Part shown: in pieces, positions 54,392 to 63,819 of the stretch | Layout: the number at the start of each line of letters is the position of its first letter | Position numbering within the stretch: position 1 is the first letter of the stretch | Assembly (NCBI GenBank): GCA_015350385.1 | Contig: WNKI01000002.1 | Location: 4,239,653-4,303,652, forward strand | From: Aculops lycopersici | Taxonomy: Eukaryota > Arthropoda > Arachnida > Trombidiformes > Eriophyidae | Direction of reading: 5' to 3' | DNA: 64,000 nt | Program-made: the position numbers and the translations under genes | The notes under the pieces: generated by a model | Seen by the model: only the letters and a program-made list of their open reading frames with translations | Database searches by the model: none | What the model was told of the DNA's origin: nothing

Positions 54392-57004
54392 CTATACCGG
54401 TACTCTTTGCTCGGCTACTACATTTGCTCTAGCCTTGGATCGCATGGACCTCGTGTGGTCGGCCAAAGTCTTGATTGAACTCTCCCCGCGCTTAGTGCCA
54501 TTATTCCCGTCATGTTTAATATCAATGAGAATGTAACGAGCACTAATAAACATTGGCGATAGACCAACTAGTAGCTCAACTTGGTCGGTATCGTAGCAAA
54601 TGCAATAGTCGAATGTTCTTCTTGTAAATTGTAGGCCGCCAATCGACATCGCGTACGACGTCAAAACCACAGGTGCCATTTCGTGTTGTCGAATGTATAA
54701 GTCAAACTTCTTATTGAGATCAAAAGTTTCATTTTGGGGAACTTTAACAATGTTATTCCCATACTGATATCGCGCTTTAGATGACCTTCCATCGTCAATT
54801 ATGATGAATCTCAACTTCCTATTTTGCAAATATCGCATCACGTCCACGAGGTCGTCCACATTCTGAGCAATAATAAGTACACTTTTGTCGATGTGATGCA
54901 TCACCTTCGACATTAGCGCGACAATCTTGTCAACTTTGGTCCTACTGATTTGAGTCTCTTCATTTATCACGTAATAGTTGTCAGTGGATATAGCGTCTAT
55001 AACTATCTTTTGATTTATCTCATCGAGCTCCTCAATTTCCTCAAACCCAGCGCTCTGTATAAAAATCTCAGTCTCTAAATTTTCAATGGGTTCAAAGGCG
55101 GGATCCGTTAAAAATTGCCGAACTCTATCACATCTCCAATCTTCTCGGAAGGTTAAGCGATCCAAAACGGCACGTTCAATGTCTAGATTGGTCCTTTTCT
55201 CAATTTTGTCTATACGGTACATGCGATCCTGCTTTATGACATCCATGGCTCCATCGAACAGTTTCACAACAAAGTGGTCAGTCTCCAATTTGATTAAAAC
55301 GCCTATCGCAATCGCTGTTGATGAGTTTTGACTATCCATATCGGCCTTGTCGCTATCTAAACTAATCGCCAGTCGGCATCGGGACAGATTTACTTCAAGA
55401 CTAAATGGTTTCCCTTTCTTCTCCTGACTTTGGCTGTCATTGGACTTCTTGGTTGGTTTAAAATAATCGAGTATTTTCTGTTTCTTCACAGTTTGTTGAG
55501 ATGCATAATCACTATCAGACTCGTTATCGTTTGTCTTGGGTTCATCCTTTGGTATCCATGTTTCAATGTGCTTCTTGTGTCTTTTGAAGGTTATCGAGTT
55601 CATTTTATCATCTACATTATATGCTTGCAATTGGCCAAATCCAGTGCCATTTTTTTCAGCCTCCTCTGAGGAATAATTCCAGAATGAACCTGACTTGGCA
55701 TTTGCATCACTATCTTTGTTGACAGATTCAGTTTTTGTCATAAGATTAACCAATTTTTCGTGGTATTCCTTAAAGAATTGGATAAATTTGGGGCTCAGAT
55801 GACCAATGGCCTCGGCTTCGAGCAATTTCATGCTTGGATAATCACCAATTTTACCAGGCTCATATATATTCGACATGAGGACACACTCGGTTAGTCGATC
55901 ACAACCCTTGCATAATCGAGGTTGATCGAGCATTTCCGGTCCTCGATAGTAACTTTTAAGATGGTGATTGATCTGGTTCCTTCTCTGAACTAAATCGCGT
56001 TTTATATTCCGTGTCAAAGGGACATTATGCATGGCAGCCTTATCCTTTAGATAGATGACAAATCCTTGGTTCGTTTCGGCATATCGGTCCTCAATCATCA
56101 TGCTATATAAACTAACTTGAGCTGCATGGGATTGCGATAAATTTGGATTTCCAGTCTTCAGCTCAAGAGGTATAATTTTGTCTTCCTTCTTCTTGGTCAA
56201 CTTGTCGTGTACTCGAACAATTCCAGTTACGTCTATCTTTCCTTTAAGACCATACTTGGTCGACCAAACATTTTCCTCAATATCTTTGATTTCAACCACC
56301 TTAACTTCTATATTTTGGTCATTGGTTAACTGTTGGGCTGGACCTGTTAACATGAATTTCTCTATCCACTCTTTGATGCTACTGATATACTTGACCGCCT
56401 CGTCTCTTATATCTTTGATGTGTTGCTCAACAGAATAAGCCTCAAGGAATAGAGTTGCGTCGTCAAGTTGCTCATCTAGAAAGCTATTCAATTTCTCAAT
56501 ATCTACTATACGATGCTTCAAACCGTGCTGAAATGTCTCGTGCACCAGGGTACCCACCATCATCGCCTTGTTGGATCCAGCTTGCCCCGTGAAAACATTG
56601 TTGAGCCATGTTTTTCTTTCACAAAATAGAGATGACGCGACCAATGTACATGTCAGTAGACTATCAGGATCAACCACCAAAATTCCTCTCTGGTTGTCAA
56701 TAGTAAAAGTATTCGGCTCCTCTTCTTGGTGTGGATTTAATAAGTGAATGATACTTTTGTTAAAGATGCTATTTTGCGCCCAGACGCCCTCGATGTTTAC
56801 AGTGACCAATTTGTCTTCCTCAACTATGTCATCATCTCCTGATGCTGTGCCATCGATTTCAACTGCGACTATTTTGAGTTTGCTCGACGTTATCTTGTGA
56901 GATTCTAATACTTTCAATCTAAGACTTCGATTACTTGACGCCTTTGCGTTTCCATTATTGTGTGTCGTTGGATTGCGTTTGGACGGTTTGCTGTCCAGTT
57001 CCAT
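54392..57004 (-). CDS. DNA2-like nuclease with degenerate, truncated helicase domain
   Basis: Intronless 870-aa frame from the ATG at 57004. The RecB-type nuclease is intact: Cys128 (SSLFCERKTWL), His155 (GTLVHETFQ), Asp258 (YGLKGKIDVT), Glu281 and Lys283 (PLELKTG), Gln296 (HAAQVSLY), and the Fe-S cysteines Cys365, Cys368 and Cys374 (LCKGCDRLTEC), with human DNA2 spacing. A Lys/Asp-rich linker with a PIP-box-like QKILDYFKP (residue 509) and a beta-barrel region follow. Helicase 1A is recognisable by alignment, but Walker A is EETQISRTK instead of GMPGTGKTT. The DEAS box in FDFCIVDEAS reads FDYCICYDTD, and the protein ends about 70 residues later, without motifs III-VI. DNA2 trims flaps and resects DNA ends. 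This copy should cut but not use ATP (inference). AATAAA (minus) at 54380-54385, 7 nt past the stop. Confidence 0.9.
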   Translation of the reverse strand: MELDSKPSKRNPTTHNNGNAKASSNRSLRLKVLESHKITSSKLKIVAVEIDGTASGDDDIVEEDKLVTVNIEGVWAQNSIFNKSIIHLLNPHQEEEPNTFTIDNQRGILVVDPDSLLTCTLVASSLFCERKTWLNNVFTGQAGSNKAMMVGTLVHETFQHGLKHRIVDIEKLNSFLDEQLDDATLFLEAYSVEQHIKDIRDEAVKYISSIKEWIEKFMLTGPAQQLTNDQNIEVKVVEIKDIEENVWSTKYGLKGKIDVTGIVRVHDKLTKKKEDKIIPLELKTGNPNLSQSHAAQVSLYSMMIEDRYAETNQGFVIYLKDKAAMHNVPLTRNIKRDLVQRRNQINHHLKSYYRGPEMLDQPRLCKGCDRLTECVLMSNIYEPGKIGDYPSMKLLEAEAIGHLSPKFIQFFKEYHEKLVNLMTKTESVNKDSDANAKSGSFWNYSSEEAEKNGTGFGQLQAYNVDDKMNSITFKRHKKHIETWIPKDEPKTNDNESDSDYASQQTVKKQKILDYFKPTKKSNDSQSQEKKGKPFSLEVNLSRCRLAISLDSDKADMDSQNSSTAIAIGVLIKLETDHFVVKLFDGAMDVIKQDRMYRIDKIEKRTNLDIERAVLDRLTFREDWRCDRVRQFLTDPAFEPIENLETEIFIQSAGFEEIEELDEINQKIVIDAISTDNYYVINEETQISRTKVDKIVALMSKVMHHIDKSVLIIAQNVDDLVDVMRYLQNRKLRFIIIDDGRSSKARYQYGNNIVKVPQNETFDLNKKFDLYIRQHEMAPVVLTSYAMSIGGLQFTRRTFDYCICYDTDQVELLVGLSPMFISARYILIDIKHDGNNGTKRGESSIKTLADHTRSMRSKARANVVAEQRVPV

Positions 57005-57291
57005 TGTTTCGAGAGGTAATAATTGTTATGATAAAATTGGGCAGGAGTAAAAGTTACCCGTTATATTGATAATGATTTGAGATCTATAAAAAGTTATTGG
57101 TCAAAAGTAAGTTTTCTAAAACTTGCGGTTTGAGCATGTGCACCTTTAGTGCACATGCACAAACCGCCAGAATATCGACCGCTTGTGACAAAATCACTCG
57201 ATGCGATGTAAACAAACATTCTCGAGTCAAACTTTAAATTGATTCATATTAGTATTATTCCTCACTAAGAATTGGGTTCATTCGACAATTG
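57005..57291. promoter_or_regulatory. Bidirectional promoter interval, DNA2-like (-) / SART1-like (+)
   Basis: 287 bp between two divergent start codons, so the two genes must share or abut promoters. The 43-bp inverted repeat at 57125-57167 lies near its centre and contains CATGTG/CACATG E-box-like hexamers and two GTGCAC sites. An acceptor-like tcctcactaag at about 57259-57269 could precede the SART1-like start. Confidence 0.65.
57125..57167. repeat. 43-bp inverted repeat, 19-bp arms, 5-nt loop
   Basis: Left arm gcggtttgagcatgtgcac (57125-57143), loop cttta, right arm 57149-57167. The right arm is the reverse complement except at arm position 9 (A/A). It is situated between the divergent DNA2-like and SART1-like genes. 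Confidence 0.92.
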
Positions 57292-57825
57292 ATGCTCGGG
57301 CCATTAGACAAAGCCAAGCCCGACGATGTCGATGCGGGAAGAAGTTTGGCGGCGACCCTCAAATTAGCTGCAGCAAAAGGGTACATCCAAAGAGAAGACC
57401 GAGCAGGTTCAAGCACTGAGCCCCCAACAGTATCTAATCCAGCTAAGAAGGTAAAATTGGAATCGAAATCATATACCATCGAGGAGAAACGTGATGACTC
57501 AAGTCGGCGACGAGATCATCGACCTAGAGGTGGACTTAGGTTGGTTGAAGAGGACGATTTCGTGCCTAATGTAAACCTCGAGTATACCGACGACGCTGGT
57601 CGAAAGCTAACCACTCCAAAGGAGGCCTTCAGAGACTTGTGTCATAAGTTTCATGGCAAGGGTCCTGGTAAAAACAAAATAGATAAGCGATTGAGAAAGC
57701 AGGAGATGGAGAGCAAGGCAAAGGAGTCCCTCTCGACCGAGTTTATTCCAGAGAGTTTTTCGCGACAAATTTCAAAACAGAAGGAGCTCAAGAGTCCATA
57801 TATCGTGCTGAGCAAGGGTAAATAA
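57292..57825 (+). CDS. SART1/Snu66 C-terminal-domain protein (177 aa)
   Basis: Start at the ATG at 57292. The protein carries conserved SART1 C-terminal features in order: SLAATLKLAAAKGYI, a Lys/Glu linker, NVNLEYTDDAGRKLTTPKEA, FRDLCHKFHGKGPGKNKIDK, and the terminal SPYIVLSKGK. SART1/Snu66 is a U4/U6.U5 tri-snRNP protein needed for spliceosome activation; full-length family members are ~600-800 aa. Here only the last quarter is present, and the 287 bp upstream to the divergent DNA2-like gene cannot hold the rest. It could be a genuine short gene, a gene-fragment duplicate, or the last exon of a gene whose first exons lie beyond the DNA2-like gene. The frame is intact and AATAAA (57821-57826) overlaps its TAA stop. 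Confidence 0.85.
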   Translation: MLGPLDKAKPDDVDAGRSLAATLKLAAAKGYIQREDRAGSSTEPPTVSNPAKKVKLESKSYTIEEKRDDSSRRRDHRPRGGLRLVEEDDFVPNVNLEYTDDAGRKLTTPKEAFRDLCHKFHGKGPGKNKIDKRLRKQEMESKAKESLSTEFIPESFSRQISKQKELKSPYIVLSKGK

Positions 57826-58069
57826 AGTGGAAAGGTGAGATGAATTTTAGATCTACTAGTCGATTTTTCAAAAACAGACGAAACTTGCCTAATACTGTGA
57901 ACATTTCAATTGATGGGACCCAAGAGCATATCAGATTCATCTGAGTTACTTAGTATAAAACATGCCTTTTGGGCTAATCCAAATACTTTTGTTTGCACAC
58001 TTTTGTTTAGTAGTGGTTTCGCACGAAAGAATGAAAAATATTTATTTCAAAATAACTCAAGTTACGGGA
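57826..58069. other. Convergent 3' spacer
   Basis: Separates the SART1-like stop from the stop of the mucin-like gene. Minus-strand AATAAA at 58041-58046 serves the latter. Confidence 0.6.
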
Positions 58070-61000
58070 TTAGATAAATCTTGCTGAGCTGTCACCTCCC
58101 CCGCGGCGCTCCAATTTGCCAAGCTCCTGCTTAATCTCTTCCACCTTGGACCTAGTCCTTGGCGGCAACTCGAGGTGCTGCATTCGGGGCACCCGTTGGT
58201 CTTGCTGTCTACTGGAGCCTGCCGCGATCTGTGAGCTTTGTGATCCAACATCCGGCGCTACATTTGAATGGTAACTCTCGCCCGAGTCAATGAAACTGTT
58301 GACACTCAAGTCGAGTGGGCGCCTACCAGATGAATTTCCATAGCCACCGCTTGTTGCCATTTCCGGTGGGTTGATCTGAGCTGCTAGTTGGGATTGTGAA
58401 TCCTGTGAACTATTGCTCCGCTTTTGTGACTCCTGGTTAGCTGCCAACGAAAAGACAGAGCGACCAACCTGAGCCGATTGATTTACATACACGGGATCGC
58501 TCGTTTGCGAGGCCACCTGTTGCCTCCGAGGCGGCGATGGTGGCTGCTGCTGGCTTTGCTGCTCCACGGCCGATCGATTTCTCACCTTTTGAGCAGTGTC
58601 AAAATCTCCAGCTTGACCACCGGAGTGCCGAAATGGAATCAATTTTTCCTTGAGCATCACAAGCTCACTTTTTGTCAGAGTATCTGAGTTTTTGCTCGAT
58701 TGTCGCCGCGAGAATCCGATTGGCATTGTGGAATCAAAGTCGGGTGTGTCATTCGTTACGCGTGCCACTTGATGCTTTTGTTGTCGACTGTCATTTGGAT
58801 CACTGCTACCGAGAGGTGGAGACGGCGATGGTCGCTGTTGGTTAGTTTGCACGGATTTAGTCAAATGTCGCCGGTCACTGATGACATAAGTCTCCGACTC
58901 ACTCTGTCCAATGGTCTTGGTGCATCTCTCCTGTCGCTCCAGTTTATCCTCGTAGGTGTACCACTCAAAATTACCTGAACCCTGTTGGCCACCATCAATC
59001 TCGCCAATCAAATCCTGAGTCGAGAGATTTCTCCCAACTGGTGTCCTCGAGATTGGGACTCGCATGGTGCCTTCGTTGTGTAACTCACGCGTTTCATCAT
59101 TCACCAATGTGGTTGTTGTGCTGCTCAACTTGCGCCAAATTGAATCGTTGCTCCCGTTTACCTGTTCGAGATTATGTGATCTAAACTCATCTCCAACAGG
59201 TGACTGTGGATAGTCGCTCTTCAAATTGCTACCGTGCATAAGACTGCCGTGCGTCCCCCTCAAAGCGCCCTCTAAAGCCTCTCGCCTGAAGGTTCCCGAG
59301 GAATCGTCATAAGTATCTTGTTGATTCTTCGATCTCCTTTTTATAACCCGCTTTCTATTCTTAGCGCCTCCATTACCTTTACCTGTACCGCCGCCCCTCG
59401 TGATACCAGAGGCCAAGCGGGTGCTCTTTCCGTTCCATTTTTTGCAAATCATTGGCACAGTAGCGCAAAGGATAATGACAAATAGGATTACCAAAAAGAT
59501 AATCAGAAAAAATTGGAGATTATCCGAGAAGTTTGGATGCTTAAATCTATCGACTAGCATTTGGAAGGCACTAGATTGTTGCTGGCTTATGCCCGAATCC
59601 TTTTGTTTAAATGAATCGTCAATCACTTTTGGCGTATTGATTTGGTTGTCGTTACCTGAAGAATTATTCTTGTTGGCAGCATAAGAGCTAATTAACACTA
59701 GAGAAGTCATATTGCTGGCATCCAATTGACGCTGAATGAGATTGTGCTCCAGTGAATCCAACAAAGACTCAGCTTGCTTTAAATTTAACAGCTTAAATCT
59801 GAGCCGCTTGTTGCCACGATCTCGTGCTGATTTGCTTACAGGTGCCTCAACTGGCTCTAGCAGCCAATAGACTAAATTGAGTTTACCTTTTGACGCTCGA
59901 GTTGCCCGGCGTTGTGTCACTAACCTGAGGAAATTTTGAGATTGCACCTGAGCCTGACTTTGGTCATCCTCGGCTGACGCCATTGAATTGTCCAAATAAC
60001 TCGCCGTCGACGTCATGGGCTCATCAGTATCGTCGTCTTGTGGTGCTTCGGATGGCGCTTGAGTCGAAGTCGGTTCTAGTTTGGAATCAGATTCACTTGT
60101 TGGTGCGATGGTAACCTTTTTGCGCCCTTGCTGTCGGATTCTATGGGCAATATTAAACAAATTTAACATAATCCGCTGGCCAGACACAACAAGCGACTCG
60201 TTTCTTGACCTGCGAGTGGCTAAATCGTAGCCAAAGATCGATTCTAGCAGGTAGCTTTCGTGCATTTCACCAAGTTCCTCGGAATTGTCTATTAGAATTA
60301 ACCTGCTGTCGTTGCCATCCTTGCCAGTGCCCGCAGGAGGCACCAACTTTCTCACCGCTTTGGTGGTGGTGGTGGCCACGGAATCCAACGGGGATTGCGT
60401 AGTTGTGCTCGTCTTTGAAACTCGACTGCCTTTACCTTGTGCTGTTGTGGATGTGACGCCTGTTGGCTCGCTTGTTATGTCATTGTCGTCGTTATAGTCA
60501 CCAGGTGGTTTTGGTGATGATGACGCGATAGATGATGAAGTTGAGTTGGCACTTTTCTCTAGTTGCTTGTGGAGTAGTTTACATAACAAATGAATATCCT
60601 CCTGAGTTGCAAACTTGCCAAGACCACCGGTTGATTTGTTGTCAGTGCCACCAACACCATTGTCCAATGTTAATTTTCCTAACGAAACAGCAATTTCCTC
60701 AGGATCCTCCTCAGTTTCCGGGTCAGAAGTCGCCGATTCGTTAGCATGAGACTCGCTTTGTGGCGCCAGGCGTGTGGTTCGGTTCAGAAATAGGGAGTCT
60801 TTTAGTGCATAAACCGATTGGATCGCAGATTGGATAATTCCGTACAACTGGTAGGCGCTCTGTGGTTGTCCTGTGGTTGTACCTGAGCCAATCAGCTCCG
60901 TAGTTGTTGCAGTCAACTTTGCTGGCATCATTGTTGGTGCCGTCATCGTCTCGTTCCACATGGCTGTCACAATCTTTGGCCTGGTAGTTGCGCTCGTAGT

Positions 61001-62119
61001 CATTTGGTTAGACGGCAAGTTATTTTGTTCCGCTGATGGAGTGGAAGTTGTGCTTGTAGCATTTTTGGCCATAGTTGTCATTGGAAATGTAGTTATGCTC
61101 ATTGGTGGTGAGTTATGAGGAATTGGAAGGGAACTTGTGGTTCTCCTCCTCGGTGGCTGCCTGGTGGTTCTTGTAGTAGTGGTAGTGGTGGTTGTGGCCG
61201 GAGTTGAAGTTGTGGTAGTCTTCAGGTAGCTAGAGTCGTAGGCTTCATCTACGTAGTCAATTAGCTCGCTATCCGCAAGCTCAATCCCATCGGGCCGCTG
61301 ACTATTTGATCCAGCCACCTGTGTCCTCTCGCTCGGCGTTGAGCTAGAGTTAGGTGGGGCAGTAGTGGTGATTGTTGTCTTGAGGGTTGTTGCTGCTTCT
61401 GTTGTCGTTGTTGAGGGCGTAGGAACCCGAGTTGTAGTTGTTAATGTATTATTCTGATGCGTTCTTCTTGTGGAAGACTTTAAAGTTGGTGACAACAACT
61501 TATTTGAAGGGGAAGGCAGAGTTGTAGTTTCCAGGGGTCTCTTACGATTGTCATCATTATTATTGTTCTCGTCTTCGTAACTAAAGACACCTGACAGAGC
61601 TTGATAAATGGCGTTTGTTGTACGACTTATAAAGGTTTGCGGCGCTCTAGTGCTAGCTATCAGTGGTGGCGGCCTCAAGGTACTCGACGGCTGGCTCGTT
61701 ACAGTGATATTTGCAATCTTCGCAGGTCTCGGAGAGATTGAGCGGGAAGAGGTCGCACCGACTTCCGGTTTTGTGGCGGCACTCGGCTTCCTAGTCGAAG
61801 TTCTGGTGGGTGAAGAGTTACCGGAAGTGGTTGTGTTGGCATTCTCCCTACCACCTGTGGATTTTTCTTCGAGCGATAGGCGGCCATCTGAAGTCAAGGC
61901 AGCAGCAGCAGCTTGTTGCTGGTGATGGTGCACAAAGACAACGGCGGCTTGGACATGGAATCTGCTTTTGTAACTTCGATTTGGTTCTCTTTCAACATGT
62001 TGTTGTTGCTGACTTGGATTCAGTTGTTGCGCAAACTCGACGGCAACCAGAAAGGCGATCACAGTAATCAAGATAAAACGATTGGTTTGAATGGCAAATA
62101 TTTTGAGTCTTGAGTTCAT
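58070..62119 (-). CDS. Mucin-like type I membrane protein, family uncertain
   Basis: Intronless. Start set at the ATG at 62119 (MNSRLKIFAIQ), giving 1349 aa; the frame upstream lacks an ATG. A signal peptide (FILITVIAFLVAVEFAQQ) leads into an ectodomain of ~840 aa packed with Thr/Ser/Pro tracts typical of dense O-glycosylation. A more ordered juxtamembrane part follows (NLVYWLLEPVE to LNLKQAESLLDSLEHNLIQR). Then come one TM helix (FFLIIFLVILFVIILCATV, residues ~868-890), a basic stop-transfer (KNRKRVIKRRSKN) and a cytoplasmic tail of ~460 aa with Tyr-containing motifs (NFEWYTYEDKLERQ). I do not recognise the family. The juxtamembrane block weakly recalls the KIAA1549/UPF0606 group, unverified. 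It probably works as a cell-surface adhesion or signalling mucin. Poly(A) signal (minus) at 58041-58046. Confidence 0.85.
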   Translation of the reverse strand: MNSRLKIFAIQTNRFILITVIAFLVAVEFAQQLNPSQQQQHVEREPNRSYKSRFHVQAAVVFVHHHQQQAAAAALTSDGRLSLEEKSTGGRENANTTTSGNSSPTRTSTRKPSAATKPEVGATSSRSISPRPAKIANITVTSQPSSTLRPPPLIASTRAPQTFISRTTNAIYQALSGVFSYEDENNNNDDNRKRPLETTTLPSPSNKLLSPTLKSSTRRTHQNNTLTTTTRVPTPSTTTTEAATTLKTTITTTAPPNSSSTPSERTQVAGSNSQRPDGIELADSELIDYVDEAYDSSYLKTTTTSTPATTTTTTTTRTTRQPPRRRTTSSLPIPHNSPPMSITTFPMTTMAKNATSTTSTPSAEQNNLPSNQMTTSATTRPKIVTAMWNETMTAPTMMPAKLTATTTELIGSGTTTGQPQSAYQLYGIIQSAIQSVYALKDSLFLNRTTRLAPQSESHANESATSDPETEEDPEEIAVSLGKLTLDNGVGGTDNKSTGGLGKFATQEDIHLLCKLLHKQLEKSANSTSSSIASSSPKPPGDYNDDNDITSEPTGVTSTTAQGKGSRVSKTSTTTQSPLDSVATTTTKAVRKLVPPAGTGKDGNDSRLILIDNSEELGEMHESYLLESIFGYDLATRRSRNESLVVSGQRIMLNLFNIAHRIRQQGRKKVTIAPTSESDSKLEPTSTQAPSEAPQDDDTDEPMTSTASYLDNSMASAEDDQSQAQVQSQNFLRLVTQRRATRASKGKLNLVYWLLEPVEAPVSKSARDRGNKRLRFKLLNLKQAESLLDSLEHNLIQRQLDASNMTSLVLISSYAANKNNSSGNDNQINTPKVIDDSFKQKDSGISQQQSSAFQMLVDRFKHPNFSDNLQFFLIIFLVILFVIILCATVPMICKKWNGKSTRLASGITRGGGTGKGNGGAKNRKRVIKRRSKNQQDTYDDSSGTFRREALEGALRGTHGSLMHGSNLKSDYPQSPVGDEFRSHNLEQVNGSNDSIWRKLSSTTTTLVNDETRELHNEGTMRVPISRTPVGRNLSTQDLIGEIDGGQQGSGNFEWYTYEDKLERQERCTKTIGQSESETYVISDRRHLTKSVQTNQQRPSPSPPLGSSDPNDSRQQKHQVARVTNDTPDFDSTMPIGFSRRQSSKNSDTLTKSELVMLKEKLIPFRHSGGQAGDFDTAQKVRNRSAVEQQSQQQPPSPPRRQQVASQTSDPVYVNQSAQVGRSVFSLAANQESQKRSNSSQDSQSQLAAQINPPEMATSGGYGNSSGRRPLDLSVNSFIDSGESYHSNVAPDVGSQSSQIAAGSSRQQDQRVPRMQHLELPPRTRSKVEEIKQELGKLERRGGGDSSARFI

Positions 62120-63036
62120 CTTCTCTATGTATATACTTTTATTTCTATTAAGACTTGAGAGTTTCTTTTTGTGGCTTCTGTTGACAGATGAAACCAAAGC
62201 TCATTTGACACGAGGATTTTGTTTGATTTTGATTGGGAGTGTATTGCTTGATTCTTCAAAGCTCTCGTCAGTATTAATTAAAGTGACGTCAATCAACAAC
62301 TCTCGTCGGCCCCTCTTTCCGAATGTGCGACATCCTAAAGTTGAAATCAAATTTTGCATAAAACTTGCGGATGCTCACTCTGGCACTCAAACGATTACAC
62401 CCACACACCTGTCACCAATTGACTGCAATCCTGATCAATATTTCCGTTTGATATTTGTCGATTTGGTGCCTTGCCGCTACCGATAAACTGATACTCTGTT
62501 TATACTGCATTCTAAAATGTTGGTTTGAACCCGTATTAAGTTTTCTCTACAAATTTCAACAACTCACCTCAACTCAACACTCATCCGCTAGAGACTAAAT
62601 GCAATATTACAGCACAACATCGAAGGTAAACTTGAAACTTGTCGTCGCGAACTGGCAGCTGAATATTCCAACTTTTCAAATAGAACCACTTCAGGCCATT
62701 GTCTCTACCTTTTAATAGACTAGACTACTGGCATGAAACACAATAGCCCTAGAATGAACACCTAATCCATTCACATGAGAGTCAACAACATCCGCCGCTC
62801 TCTCGAATCTCCACTTGCATGCAAATCGGCCTCACTCTCAACTAAACTCGTTCCACTGCTCCACTAGTGCTGCTACTGATACCACTACTACAATCACTTC
62901 TACAATGGTATAGCTCTGACCATCCACCAGGAAAAAGGTGGAAAAGTTGTTCCTGTAAAAAGTGATGATGCCAAAGCAGCCGACGATCGTGGTACTTTGA
63001 TGCTTCCAGTTGGCCTCTGTGACTGTAACAGCTGAT

Positions 63037-63057
63037 ACTCTCGTGGGCCACGAGAGT
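63037..63057. repeat. Perfect 10-bp inverted repeat, 1-nt centre
   Basis: actctcgtgg (63037-63046), one G, ccacgagagt (63048-63057). Confidence 0.85.
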
Positions 63058-63610
63058 TTTCCTTACCTGAGCAGCAACAGCAGCGGAAACAGGTGAGAGA
63101 TTTGCGCTGGCGGAAGTGGTTGCCGTTGTTATCGTTGTTCCATGTTTACTGTCATCAGTCATGAGAGAGAGAGAGAGAGGAACGCGGATTCAGTCGTCAT
63201 GGTTGCGACAGCCACAAGCAGGGCGTTGCTCTCGCCCATTTGCTCGCACGCCACACTCGGCGATACCAGTGACTATGTAAGCAACGCGCGCGCTCCAGTT
63301 TACCCGGAGGAAGCTCACCTGGATTGAGCGGCCAGCACTCGTCCGCTTGACCCAGTGGTTGCCGAATCTAGGAGACAGACACAAAGACTCGCCCTTCGAC
63401 TGACTAACTAACAGGCAATGAGTTCGGTGACAATGCACGCAAATTTTTGCCAGGTTAACTTGTGCACAGTTGGTTGGCTTGCTCAAAATAAATATAATAA
63501 TGATGATGATTCAACGGGGACTTACATTGGGCATCAATGCACAGGGAATCGGCGACTAACGAGCTGCTGAGGCGTCAAAAGTAATTACAACATAACATAG
63601 CACAAATGAC

Positions 63611-63819
63611 AACGCCACCTGTACTCGTGATTCCTCACGCTCTTCTGGCCCCTCGTCTCTTGCTCAAGTTTGTTGCAAGTTGCAAGTTGCGAGTAAAAGT
63701 AAAAGTTCCGCTAGCGTGTAAGCTAATGAGTTTGCTGGCAACAGACTTGTTTGCTGGTTGAGAGTTCATCTCAACTAGCCAGCCAACCAACAGCGCCCAT
63801 GCCACATGAAATGCTAGCT
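63611..63819 (+). repeat. Dispersed repeat, copy 2 (~210 bp)
   Basis: Homologous to 53423-53642 in the same orientation, with two exact blocks of about 30 bp and several small indels. Differences are spread along the length, indicating an old duplication. Confidence 0.85.

Noticed and set aside
62842..63162. Possible two-exon minus-strand gene (MTDDSKHGTTITT...) with a cag/gtaagg donor and a ttttacag acceptor
   Set aside because: The second exon gives plausible-looking protein in two different frames and no homology is recognisable; this is too weak to call.
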